Assembly (NCBI RefSeq): GCF_032051675.1
Contig: NZ_CP116968.1
Coordinates: forward strand, 1,550,001-1,614,000
Length of the DNA stretch: 64,000 nt
Reading direction: 5' to 3'
Source of the DNA: Candidatus Nitrospira neomarina
GTDB lineage: Bacteria; Nitrospirota; Nitrospiria; Nitrospirales; UBA8639
The notes under the pieces are model-generated. The model was given only the letters and a program-made list of their open reading frames with translations, was not told the DNA's origin and did not search any database. The position numbers and the translations under genes were made by a program. Each line of letters begins with the position of its first letter. The first letter of the stretch is position 1. Of this stretch, positions 1-8,916 are shown piece by piece.

Positions 1-981
1 ACGGTGATGATACGCTGTGAACTGGATGGACTGCCTGTGGAAGAAGCAGACAAAACCCAGTGGCTCGTGCCAGGAGCGAACATCGCCCACCGCTGCGGAC
101 ATGACGGACATATGGCCATCGTGGCGGGTTTGGCTCCCTTACTTCATCGCACCCCACCAACCTGTGGACGAGTGGTGCTCTTGTTTCAGCCCGCAGAGGA
201 AACAGGGGCAGGCGCACGGGCAATTATCGATGACCCGAATTTTGAGAAGTTCCGTCCTGACTGCGCGATCACCCTGCATAATCTACCAGGATTTCCCAGG
301 GGGCATATCGTGTATCGACGGGGGACGTTTGCCAGTGCGTCTGTCGGGATGAGAGTTCGTCTCCTTGGCCAAGCGTCTCACGCGGCCGAGCCGGAACAGG
401 CTCGTTCTCCTGCGAATGCCGTCGGAAGGCTTCTGGCTGAGCTGCCCCAACTGAGCAGGGTCACGGACAATCCCTATTGTATGCTCACGCTGACCCATGC
501 GCAGCTGGGACTCATGTCATTTGGGCTCACACCGGGAGAAGCAACCGTGTGTGCTACGCTTCGTGCAGCTTCCGCGGCAGGCCTTCAAAATTTACGTCGC
601 GACGCGGAGCAGTGCGTTCGCCTTTGTGCCGAGGCGGAACGGCTTTTTGCAGAAGTCGAGTGGGTGCAGGATTTTCCGGCGACCATCAACGATGATGCCC
701 TGGTGGATACCCTGGAGCGCGTGTGCCTGGAAACGGGAATTGAGGCCATGGAAATTTCCAAACCGTTTCGGTGGTCGGAGGACTTTGGGCATTTTGGCGA
801 TGTTTGCCCCATCCTCCATTTTGGACTCGGTATTGGTGAGCATGCACCAGGCCTTCATCAGCCGGATTATGAGTTCTGCGACGATACCATCCTGATTGCG
901 GTGAGTGGCTTTTATGAAATGGTCAAATCGCTGTTGATCGGATATGGAAGTCAAGGAGAGAAAGCCGCAACCGGTACCTGA
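1..981 (+). CDS. M20 family amidohydrolase, 5' truncated
   Basis: C-terminal part of a metal-dependent M20-type amidohydrolase/carboxypeptidase of the N-acyl-amino-acid hydrolase kind (M20D-like). The reading frame is open to the window edge, and the first residues, including a DGLPV stretch, match the inside of the family's catalytic domain, so the true start lies upstream. Metal-binding signatures are visible: a CGHDGH motif about 30 residues in and a QPAEE motif about 30 residues later, followed by the dimerisation-domain pattern with HAAEPE. Such enzymes remove acyl or aminoacyl groups from amino acids in the cytoplasm. The exact substrate cannot be read from sequence. No partner gene is visible on this strand. 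Confidence 0.85.
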   Translation, partial: TVMIRCELDGLPVEEADKTQWLVPGANIAHRCGHDGHMAIVAGLAPLLHRTPPTCGRVVLLFQPAEETGAGARAIIDDPNFEKFRPDCAITLHNLPGFPRGHIVYRRGTFASASVGMRVRLLGQASHAAEPEQARSPANAVGRLLAELPQLSRVTDNPYCMLTLTHAQLGLMSFGLTPGEATVCATLRAASAAGLQNLRRDAEQCVRLCAEAERLFAEVEWVQDFPATINDDALVDTLERVCLETGIEAMEISKPFRWSEDFGHFGDVCPILHFGLGIGEHAPGLHQPDYEFCDDTILIAVSGFYEMVKSLLIGYGSQGEKAATGT

Positions 982-1291
982 GCAGCTCGAAAAAATTGCC
1001 GAAGGTACTGCGACAAAGACAGTCATTAAAAAAAACTCTAAACAAAGCCAAAAGCCGGTAGAGAGATCTCCGGAGTATTCAGGGGTTCGACTGGACCCTC
1101 CTTCCAATTCGTTTGTCATTCCGCCATCCGGTTGAGGACCCATCCCGAAGTATGGACTGAACCAATGGACCTCTACCCGATGGAAATTATCCACAGCAAA
1201 AGGAGAAAAACGTCCCCTATCATTTCCATTCGTCTTCTTTATGTATCTTGTTATGGGAGAGTGGTTGAAGAAAAAGACAAGAAACCCATTC
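982..1291. other. intergenic, no gene recognised
   Basis: Gap between the convergent amidohydrolase and small secreted-protein genes. A 63-codon frame starting inside the amidohydrolase end (944-1135, plus strand) is open, but it is low in complexity and lacks a clear ribosome site, so it is not called. No strong hairpin with a T tract was found. Confidence 0.4.
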
Positions 1292-1627
1292 TCACCGCAT
1301 CTTCAGGGACTTGGGTGGTGTTGGAGGGGTTGGGGGTGTTGGGAGTGTGGCATCAGCAATACCTGTCGATGGGGAAAGAGTTTCTCTTTCGAATTTTTTT
1401 GATAGGACTGGCGAGTCAGTCTTCCTTAATGTTTGAGCAAGACAGATTTGTAATTGCGCGATGGCTTGTACTGTAAGGGAGTTGGGATCGTTCGCATAAT
1501 CCGTGGCTATTTTTTTGCAAATGGCCTCTTCCACGATTTTCTTGACTTCGAAAAGATCGCCCCAGGCCGATCCCGTGAAGACCACAACACCACACAAAGC
1601 TCCCAATATGCCCGCTTGCACTTTCAT
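1292..1627 (-). CDS. small secreted hypothetical protein
   Basis: A 111-residue protein of unknown function. It opens with a typical signal peptide: Lys at position 2, a hydrophobic core from about residue 5 to 18, and a probable cleavage site after SAWG near residue 23. The mature part is charged, with two Cys residues. The C-terminus carries a short proline repeat (TPPTPPTPP) before a basic end. The signal peptide supports the ATG at 1627. A purine-rich GGAAAA stretch upstream is only a weak ribosome site. It is a lone gene facing the amidohydrolase. I recognise no family. Confidence 0.55.
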   Translation of the reverse strand: MKVQAGILGALCGVVVFTGSAWGDLFEVKKIVEEAICKKIATDYANDPNSLTVQAIAQLQICLAQTLRKTDSPVLSKKFERETLSPSTGIADATLPTPPTPPTPPKSLKMR

Positions 1628-1979
1628 GCATTATTTTCCGGGTTCAAGGCTATTTACTAGCGGTCCCATAATTGTATTTTCAAAATAAAATGGAGCGCGA
1701 GAGTCATGATACAAGAAAAACCTAGAGTACATTGGATCCAAATTAATAGCGAGCTCTAGGTAAAGGAAAGAGTAATAGCCTGCTCATCATATCGGTTGAA
1801 GTTTTCAACCATATTGGATATTTGGGGCTATTGAAGCTTAAACTGCTACAGGAAGATCACCCCCCGTTCTTATCAAACACGATTATCTCCCATCTAGGAG
1901 AAATCCTGCCCAATCGATCCAATCCCAGCCTCTTAGTCACCGCTCCACAATCCAATGTTAATTCCGGAAGTAACCATTC
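1628..1979. other. intergenic, no gene recognised
   Basis: AT-rich gap between the end of the efflux operon and the small secreted protein gene. Short open frames here overlap the efflux channel gene in antisense and have no supporting features. It probably holds the promoter of the small secreted protein, but no clean -35/-10 pair was identified. Confidence 0.35.
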
Positions 1980-3410
1980 TTATTTCCATCCTCCTCCTAA
2001 TGCCTTGTATACTTTGACGACCGCTATTCGTAATTGCTTGGCAAAATTGATTAATTCGAGGTTGGATTGCAAAGCATTCCGTTGTGCAATGAGGACCTCC
2101 AGGTAGCTTGCCCTGCCATATCTATAGAGTAAGTGTGACGTTTCGACAGATTGTCGCAACACTTTGTTTTGTTGCTGTTTCAGAGCATTGATTTTTCGCA
2201 AGTTATGAATGTTAGAGAGTTCATTGGCCACTTCAACATAGGCGTTCAAAATTGTTTTCTGATAATGATACATGGCCGTCAGCTGATGAGCTTCGGCAAA
2301 ATGGAACTGGGCTTGTAAGGCATTTCTATTAATAAGTGGGGCGACCAACGTGCCCACCGCGGTATACGCGATTGAGGCGGGCGCCACAAATAAAAAATCG
2401 GGATTGAAGGCTTGAAACCCAAAACTTGCCGTAATATTAAAAGTTGGGAAAAACGCAGCTTTAGCCACTTTCAAATCGAACTTACTGGCCTTGATCTGAA
2501 ATTCGGCTTCACGAACGTCAGGGCGGTTTGCTAATAATTGTGAAGGCACACCCGATGAAATCTCCTGTGGAATATCTGTGAAATATTCGCCTTTGGTCCG
2601 TTCAATGGGTTGTGGAAAGCGCCCTAACAAGAAGTTTATATGATTTTCGGTGATCGTAATTTGTTGCAGCACCTCTTTTTCCAAGATACTGGTATTGAGC
2701 ACTTGAGCCTTGAATAATTCCACGGCTAATTCGGTTGCCCTGCCGGTTTCCTTCTGTAATTCAATCACCTCCAACGATTCGTACTGTGTGTGGAGGGTTT
2801 GCCTGATGATTTCCAATTCATTGTCCAATGCCCGCAATTCGTTATAATAAATTGCGACATCGGCTACCAGATTAGACACGACAAAGCTCGTCCCTTCGAT
2901 ACTTCCCAAAAATTTCGCCATGGCGGAACTGCGCTGGTTTTGCAGCTTCCCCCAAATATCGACCTCCCACGATGACTGTAAGCCCACAAACAAATCAGGC
3001 AAATTGGTGGGAACGGTTTGTCCGGGAGTAATGTCGGTCGTCGAGTTCCCTGCCCCGTCCATGGTGTACAGTCCGAATCGGCGAATGGCGGTTCCGACGC
3101 CCAAACCCATCGTCGGCATCAGTGCTCCGGTTGCTGCTCTGACACTTGAACGCGCAATTTCAATTCGCTGCAATGCCATTTGTAAATCAATGTTATTCTT
3201 GATGGCGGTTTCTATTAATTCATGGAGGAGGGGGTCGACAAAGTAATCTTTCCACTGGATGTCAGCAATATTGGTGGTATCTGTTTTATCCTTAAAGCTT
3301 GTGGGCATTTCGTTTTCCGGAATGGCCAAGTCGGTTTTAAGTCCTGTGCACCCATTGAAAAATACAATTATGGACAGAATGATAAGACTGGTATACATAT
3401 AACGTTTCAT
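1980..3410 (-). CDS. RND efflux outer-membrane channel lipoprotein (NodT/OprM type)
   Basis: Outer-membrane channel of a tripartite efflux pump, in the TolC/NodT family. It is 476 residues long, typical of the family. A lipoprotein signal ends in FFNGC with the lipid-bearing Cys at residue 21. The rest shows the two outer-membrane-factor repeats, including the conserved SQLLANRPDVREAE segment near the middle and a C-terminal helical repeat ending in a YKALGGGW motif. It is the last gene of an operon with the adaptor and RND pump upstream, 65 bp after the pump. The trio would form a continuous inner-to-outer membrane export channel. Its cargo is unknown. Base composition is more AT-rich than most of the window, like the rest of the operon. 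Confidence 0.93.
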   Translation of the reverse strand: MKRYMYTSLIILSIIVFFNGCTGLKTDLAIPENEMPTSFKDKTDTTNIADIQWKDYFVDPLLHELIETAIKNNIDLQMALQRIEIARSSVRAATGALMPTMGLGVGTAIRRFGLYTMDGAGNSTTDITPGQTVPTNLPDLFVGLQSSWEVDIWGKLQNQRSSAMAKFLGSIEGTSFVVSNLVADVAIYYNELRALDNELEIIRQTLHTQYESLEVIELQKETGRATELAVELFKAQVLNTSILEKEVLQQITITENHINFLLGRFPQPIERTKGEYFTDIPQEISSGVPSQLLANRPDVREAEFQIKASKFDLKVAKAAFFPTFNITASFGFQAFNPDFLFVAPASIAYTAVGTLVAPLINRNALQAQFHFAEAHQLTAMYHYQKTILNAYVEVANELSNIHNLRKINALKQQQNKVLRQSVETSHLLYRYGRASYLEVLIAQRNALQSNLELINFAKQLRIAVVKVYKALGGGWK

Positions 3411-3475
3411 GGTTTATGAGCGAAAAGATCCTAATATTCGTTGAAATTCGGTGGAATTCCCTGAGGAATCAGGAA

Positions 3476-6400
3476 CTATTGAAGTTTGGCCAACCTGCGG
3501 GCAAATTTAAACCGGGACTTGAAACTCAATCGCGGAGCCTTCCCTGTTTTTGATTCTTCCTCAAGATTTTTTGTCGTTCCCATCGTTGCAAATACCACAA
3601 ATAAACCCGGGATAAGAATCACGCCGAAAATGGTCCCGAACAACATACCTCCAGCCGCCGCCGAGCCAATGGTATTGTTCCCAATCTCCCCTGCACCCGA
3701 GGCAAACATTAACGGAAGAAGCCCGGCAATAAATGCAAATGATGTCATCAAAATAGGACGCAAACGAATGGCCGCCCCTTCAATGGCTGCTTCAAGCGGG
3801 GTTTTCCCTCCCTTTTGTTGCAACGTGGCGAATTCGATGATCAGAATGGCATTTTTACCGAGGATGCCGATTAACATGATCATCGCAATTTGAGCGTAGA
3901 TATTATTTTCCAATCCCATCAGCAAGAGGAAAAATAAGGCTCCAAACACCCCAATGGGTAGCGAAAGAATCACCGGCATGGGCAGCAGAAAACTCTCATA
4001 TTGTGCGGCGAGGAGTAGATACACGAATATTAAACAAATGAGAAAAATGTAAATGGCCTGATTGCCCATCTGGGCTTCATCTCGCGAAGACCCTGCCCAA
4101 TCGTACCCAAACCCTTTCGGTAATTTACTGGCAGCCACCTCTTTGATCGCCGTAATAGCTTGACCGCTGCTATACCCGGTTGCAGGCTGCCCATTGATCA
4201 TGGCGGATGGGTACATATTGTAACGGGTCACCTGTTCAGGACCATAAATTTTTTCAACACGGAGAAAAGAAGAAAAGTGGACCATTTCACCCGCGTCATT
4301 TTTAATATATAACTTCATCAGGTCTTCAGGTTCTGCACGAAATTCGGGTAGCGCCTGTACCATGACTTTATACATCTGACCGAAACGGATAAAGTTGGTC
4401 GCATACACACTGCCAATCAGGGCCTGAAGGGTATTCATCGCGTTTTCCGCCGTGACACCCTTTTGCGCCGCCTTCTCGCCATCAATATGTAACAAATATT
4501 GTGGAAAACGGGCATTGAACGTGGTAAAGGCATTAGCGATTTCCGGCCGTAGGTTGAGGTCATCGACAAAGTCATCGGCCGTTTTTTGCAATTCCGCAAG
4601 GGAATCCGAACCGGTTTTGTCTAATAACCGCATTTCAAAACCACTGGAATTCCCATAACCCGGTACGGGGGGAGGGGTAAAAAATTCAATACTGGCATCT
4701 TTAATATGTTTGGTTTTTTCCTCCAGAACGCCAATAATATCCCTATCAGAGGCCGTTCGGTCATTCCAATTTTTCAAACTGATGAGATTCATCCCATAAA
4801 CGGAACCCGTACCTTCAGACAGGATGCTAAATCCCGCAAGGCTTGAGACGGATGTCACATCCTCTAATCCGGATGCAATCTGTTGCACTTCATCCACAAC
4901 TTTTTCCGTGCGTTCAAGAGTCGCGCCTGTTGGAGCAGTAACATTGGCATAAATTGTCCCCTGATCTTCATTAGGAATAAAGCCCGAGGGAACAAACGCC
5001 CCGACCAAACCAGCGCCTACGGAAAAACCAAGCAGGATCCCAAAAGTCACTACTCTTCTGTTCGCTATCGCGCTGACAAGTTTTTTATAATTATCGGACA
5101 GATTGTCATACCAATGATTAAACCCATGAAATAATCTCTGCAGCCGCCCATCTTGAGGCTGTTGGCTGTGGTGAGTATTTTTAAGAAAAACGGTACAGAG
5201 GGCAGGAGTCAGTGTGAGGGCGGTGACCCCTGAAAGAATAATTGAACAGGCCATAGTCAAGGAAAACTGCCTATAAAAAATTCCCGTCGGGCCATCCATA
5301 AACGCGACAGGCAAAAACACAGCCGACATGACGAGAGTAATGGCAATTATGGCCCCGCTAATTTCATGCATGGCTTGTTCCGTAGCCAGCTGGGCTCCAA
5401 TTCCTGAATTCTCCATTTTGGCATGAACGGCTTCAATCACCACGATCGCGTTGTCGACAACAATACCTATGGCAAGCACCAACGCAAATAGTGTGATGAG
5501 ATTCAGGGAAAAACCCATTATGTGCATAAAGAAAAATGTGCCGACCAGGGATACCGGTACGGCCAAAATAGGAATGAGGGTGAGTCGAACATTCTGCAAA
5601 AAGACAAACACCACCAGGGATACCAAAAGAAATGCTTCAATTAACGTTGTCAGAACTTGGTCAATGGAGGCATCCAAAAACTCAGAAACATCATAACTGA
5701 TACTGTAATCCATTCCCGGGGGAAAAGCCGTTGATTTTATTTCCTGCATTTTTTCCTTGATCGATTGAATCACTTCCTTGGCATTGCTGCCAGGCCGCTG
5801 TTTTAACAGAATCGCAGCAGAGGCTTGCCCGTTTTCTTTGGAAAGAACATCATAATCTTGTGAATCGAATTCAACGTCTGCGACATCTTTTAGCCGCAAA
5901 ATTTCCCCTTCATCCGTACTGCTTAACACAATGTCTTCATAGGCTTCTTTGGTGTTGTGCTTGCCGGTATATTTTAATACGTACTGAAGGGCCTGGGCGT
6001 TCTTATCCCTACCTGAGCTTTCACCAATTTTACCCGGCGCGGCCTCTACATTCTGGGCCTGTAGTTTTTCAATAACCTCGAGGGCTGAAATGTTGTACAT
6101 GACCAGTTTATTGGGCCTTAACCACACACGCATGGCATATTCCCTTGAACCCATAATTTCAGCAAACCCTACCCCATCTATTCTTTTCAGCTCCTTCAGG
6201 ATATTGATATCGGTAAAATTGTAAAGAAATTTTTCGTCTATGGTGGGATCCAGGCTGAGAATGTTGATATACAACAACATACTGTTTTGCACCTTCTCGA
6301 CGATTACCCCGGATTTTATTGCTTCTGGGGGCAACTCTTCCAAGGCGGAAGCCACTCTGTTCTGGACATTCACAGCGGCAATTTCCGGGTCGGTCCCGGC

Positions 6401-6685
6401 GTTAAAAATAATCTGGATAATGCTCGTGCCATCATTGCCGGAAACGGACGCCATGTAGGCCATTCCGGCGACACCATTAATGGCTCGTTCAAGCGGGGTC
6501 ACAACCGCCTTGACCACCGCTTCGGCATTTGCCCCGATAAATTTGGACGTCACATTGACCTCGGGAGGCGTAATCTCTGGAAACTGAGTGACAGGGAGCT
6601 GGGTAAAGGACAACAAGCCCAGTAAGGTAATTAACAGAGAAATGACAATGGAAAGGACCGGACGATGAATAAATATAGCTGTCAT
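3476..6685 (-). CDS. RND efflux pump, HAE1 family inner-membrane transporter
   Basis: Proton-driven RND transporter of 1069 residues, like AcrB/MexB in length and layout: TM1, a large periplasmic loop, TM2-6, TM7, a second loop, then TM8-12. The N-terminus (FIHRPVLSIVISLLITLLG) is the usual first membrane helix, and family motifs such as the TPLERAINGV region and GKNAILIIEFA in TM10 are present. In TM4, where AcrB has the proton-relay pair Asp407-Asp408, this protein reads VVDNAIVV, so Asp411 is kept and Asn412 replaces the second acid. Lys in TM10 is retained. It lies between the adaptor gene (33 bp upstream) and the outer-membrane channel. Drug or hydrophobe export is likely. The wording of the sequence resembles Bacteroidota HAE1 pumps, suggesting transfer. 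Confidence 0.95.
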   Translation of the reverse strand: MTAIFIHRPVLSIVISLLITLLGLLSFTQLPVTQFPEITPPEVNVTSKFIGANAEAVVKAVVTPLERAINGVAGMAYMASVSGNDGTSIIQIIFNAGTDPEIAAVNVQNRVASALEELPPEAIKSGVIVEKVQNSMLLYINILSLDPTIDEKFLYNFTDINILKELKRIDGVGFAEIMGSREYAMRVWLRPNKLVMYNISALEVIEKLQAQNVEAAPGKIGESSGRDKNAQALQYVLKYTGKHNTKEAYEDIVLSSTDEGEILRLKDVADVEFDSQDYDVLSKENGQASAAILLKQRPGSNAKEVIQSIKEKMQEIKSTAFPPGMDYSISYDVSEFLDASIDQVLTTLIEAFLLVSLVVFVFLQNVRLTLIPILAVPVSLVGTFFFMHIMGFSLNLITLFALVLAIGIVVDNAIVVIEAVHAKMENSGIGAQLATEQAMHEISGAIIAITLVMSAVFLPVAFMDGPTGIFYRQFSLTMACSIILSGVTALTLTPALCTVFLKNTHHSQQPQDGRLQRLFHGFNHWYDNLSDNYKKLVSAIANRRVVTFGILLGFSVGAGLVGAFVPSGFIPNEDQGTIYANVTAPTGATLERTEKVVDEVQQIASGLEDVTSVSSLAGFSILSEGTGSVYGMNLISLKNWNDRTASDRDIIGVLEEKTKHIKDASIEFFTPPPVPGYGNSSGFEMRLLDKTGSDSLAELQKTADDFVDDLNLRPEIANAFTTFNARFPQYLLHIDGEKAAQKGVTAENAMNTLQALIGSVYATNFIRFGQMYKVMVQALPEFRAEPEDLMKLYIKNDAGEMVHFSSFLRVEKIYGPEQVTRYNMYPSAMINGQPATGYSSGQAITAIKEVAASKLPKGFGYDWAGSSRDEAQMGNQAIYIFLICLIFVYLLLAAQYESFLLPMPVILSLPIGVFGALFFLLLMGLENNIYAQIAMIMLIGILGKNAILIIEFATLQQKGGKTPLEAAIEGAAIRLRPILMTSFAFIAGLLPLMFASGAGEIGNNTIGSAAAGGMLFGTIFGVILIPGLFVVFATMGTTKNLEEESKTGKAPRLSFKSRFKFARRLAKLQ

Positions 6686-6717
6686 GTGTATCTAATTCTT
6701 TTCCGGTCGGTAGGGAT

Positions 6718-7812
6718 TCACATCATCGCCCTGGCAATTTTCACGTGAACAGGATGCACTTGGTCTCCATTCATGACATTCTCCACACCCTCGAAAAGTA
6801 TCTGTTCGTCATTGGATAAACCGGACTCCACAACATAAAATTTTGGCAACCGCATTTTTGAAACAATATTCCTTTGCTCAAGGACATTATCCTTATTGAC
6901 GACGTACACATACAATTTGTCTTGAATTTCAAAGGTGGATTTTTGCGGAATCACCAACGCATCTTGAAGGGTTTCATTGACGATGACCTTACCATTCGCC
7001 CCTTGTTTTAACAGTCCGTCAGGATTAGGAAACCTTGCCCGTAACGCAATATTCCCTGTTGAGCTATCGAATTCACTTTCAATCATTTCTATAGTCCCTT
7101 CATACTCATAAAGGACTTGATTGGCGAGTTCAAAGCTCACAGCTTTGGCCCCTTGTTCGCCAGAAGCAATGTAGTTAAGATAATCCACTTCTGAAAGGTT
7201 GAAATAGGCGAATACCTCATGATTATCAGACAGTGAGGTCAAGATGTCTCCTTCGGCTATCAAACTTCCCACCTTATTTGGAATACGATTAATAAAACCG
7301 TCAAAAGGAGCTCTTATTCTTGAAAACGAAAGATTTAAGGCTTGCTGCTCTTTATTTGCCAGAGCTTCTTCCACGTCCGCTTTCAACGCATCGACCTTGG
7401 CTTGAATGACATACAGTTCGGTTTTGGACACAATGGTTTTTTCTACCAGCACTCTCACGTTTGCTAATTCAACTTCCGCGACCTTTAGATCTGCCACGGC
7501 ACTTCGGAATGCCGCATTTGCTTTTTGTAATTCTTTTTCAAATACGTTATGGGTCAGAGCAAACAATAACTGCCCTTTCTTGACCGGTTGCCCTTCATCC
7601 ACATAGATTTTCCCAATATACCCTCTAATTTTACTTCGTATCTCTACATAGTTTACCGACTGAATTTGGGCGACATATTTTTTGCTATAGGTGACGTCTT
7701 CTAAAATGGGATAAATCACCTTATGGGTATCAACGCTTTCTGCCTCTTTTTTATAGGTGCAGGATACCGTGAGTAAGCAGACGGCAAAACACAGGACTAC
7801 GTGAGTTTTCAT
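6718..7812 (-). CDS. RND efflux periplasmic adaptor lipoprotein
   Basis: Membrane-fusion protein linking the RND pump to the outer-membrane channel. The chosen ATG at 7812 gives 364 residues and begins directly with a lipoprotein signal ending LLTVSC, Cys at residue 18. An in-frame extension to 7902 would put about 30 unlikely residues before it. After the signal come the barrel-sandwich (lipoyl) half motif with GQPVKKGQLLF, a coiled-coil hairpin rich in Ala, Glu and Lys, the second half motif (RIRAPFDGFI), and a beta-barrel domain. It is the first gene of the efflux operon, 32 bp before the pump gene. A 1.1-kb gene-free region with a palindrome lies upstream and is the likely site of control. 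Confidence 0.92.
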   Translation of the reverse strand: MKTHVVLCFAVCLLTVSCTYKKEAESVDTHKVIYPILEDVTYSKKYVAQIQSVNYVEIRSKIRGYIGKIYVDEGQPVKKGQLLFALTHNVFEKELQKANAAFRSAVADLKVAEVELANVRVLVEKTIVSKTELYVIQAKVDALKADVEEALANKEQQALNLSFSRIRAPFDGFINRIPNKVGSLIAEGDILTSLSDNHEVFAYFNLSEVDYLNYIASGEQGAKAVSFELANQVLYEYEGTIEMIESEFDSSTGNIALRARFPNPDGLLKQGANGKVIVNETLQDALVIPQKSTFEIQDKLYVYVVNKDNVLEQRNIVSKMRLPKFYVVESGLSNDEQILFEGVENVMNGDQVHPVHVKIARAMM

Positions 7813-8226
7813 GTTGAGTGCTTTATTCGAAGTAAAATTTTGAACAATGGAACGGATTGTGTTCCCATGCTTCATAAATACGGATGGGGATATCCCAATC
7901 ACATAAAGTCTTGAGTATAAAAATCTTTAAACCTACTCCGAACATTCATCTATCAGAAAGAAAAACCGAGCCCAACCCAGGTAGATGAAATTAGGGTAAG
8001 GAAGCGGCTATCCCATAAAAGGAACTCAAGCGTTATATGCTTGAGGTACACGGCCTGATACGGAAAGCCCAGTAAGACACCAAGAAGTTTCCTCAAATCA
8101 AGACAATAACGATTTGAGTGCAGGGAGGGACATCCACTCCTACCAGGGAGTTTCCCCAAGGGCCAAAAGGTGAACGTTAGGATTTTTCCGCACCGAGGCT
8201 AGCTTTACTGAATGTTGATTACAAAG

Positions 8227-8244
8227 TGTCTGTCATGACAGACA
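8227..8244. promoter_or_regulatory. perfect 18-bp palindrome, possible repressor operator
   Basis: TGTCTGTCATGACAGACA is identical to its reverse complement, giving two 9-bp half sites. TetR, MarR and similar efflux regulators bind such dyads. It sits about 415 bp before the adaptor start, far for a classical operator, and no regulator gene is adjacent. The role is inferred. Confidence 0.35.
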
Positions 8245-8799
8245 ACAGGTTATCTTGGAATTTGACACCAAGATTATTTTCCAAACGTGGTCTATAAAAG
8301 TTTAATCCTGATTAATGACTACATAATAACCTTGAACATTCCGCCAACTTTTTTTTGACAGAACAACATTAAGTTTTCAGCAATCAAGATCTAGGGCATA
8401 CTCGTTTCACTCTCGATTTTGCGAAAAAGCGCACTCGATTAATTGGCACGGCATTGACTCATCCTTATGCAAGACTAGCTTAGTTTGGGTGAATCTAAAG
8501 TTTTGACCGCATTGACAATGAAAAAATTCATTCATCTCTTATTTTAATAAAGAGCAAGTGATGAGCCAAATTCTCATCGGCTCGACTAGTTAAAAACATC
8601 TAATAAAATGCCCATAATTCTAGGATTCCCTTGTCAAGAAATATTCCCATGCGCCGGAGCCCCACGATTAACCACAGCCAACCACCACGAAACCACGAAA
8701 GCCTGAGACTCCAGGCGTGTCATTTCACCTGCACTTCCCACAGGAAAAGTTCAAAAAAGTCGAGAGCTGAGGTTGCTTGAAAACAGTTTTAGTAACGCT

Positions 8800-8819
8800 C
8801 CAGACAATCACCTGTCTGG
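8800..8819 (-). terminator. hairpin downstream of pafA, weak terminator candidate
   Basis: CCAGACA and TGTCTGG form a perfect 7-bp stem with a 6-base loop, about 100 bp after the pafA stop. There is no proper T tract on the minus strand, so intrinsic termination is doubtful. Confidence 0.25.
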
Positions 8820-8916
8820 CTTCCCCTCTCAAAGATTAAATTACCACTCAAAAAAAATGGGAGTAAAGGAGCAAAAAGATCAAAACGGCTCAGTCGCAGG
8901 GTCTTTTCCCTCGACC

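Larger units (their letters stand above)
7813..8916. other. 1.1-kb gene-free, AT-rich region upstream of the efflux operon
   Basis: No convincing coding frame on either strand. The longest frame (68 codons, 7953-8159, minus) has no ribosome site or domain. The region holds an 18-bp palindrome (8227-8244) and, close to the end of pafA, a 7-bp perfect hairpin (8800-8819). Its length and AT-richness fit a transferred segment boundary or a large regulatory region, which is inference. Confidence 0.45.

Noticed and set aside
592-1194. 200-codon minus-strand frame over the amidohydrolase end
   Set aside because: Overlaps a gene with clear metal-binding motifs and shows no pattern of its own.
8442-8460. 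Sigma54-like promoter TTGGCACGGCATTGAC
   Set aside because: The GG and GC elements are off by one base from the strict spacing, and the orientation points away from the efflux operon.
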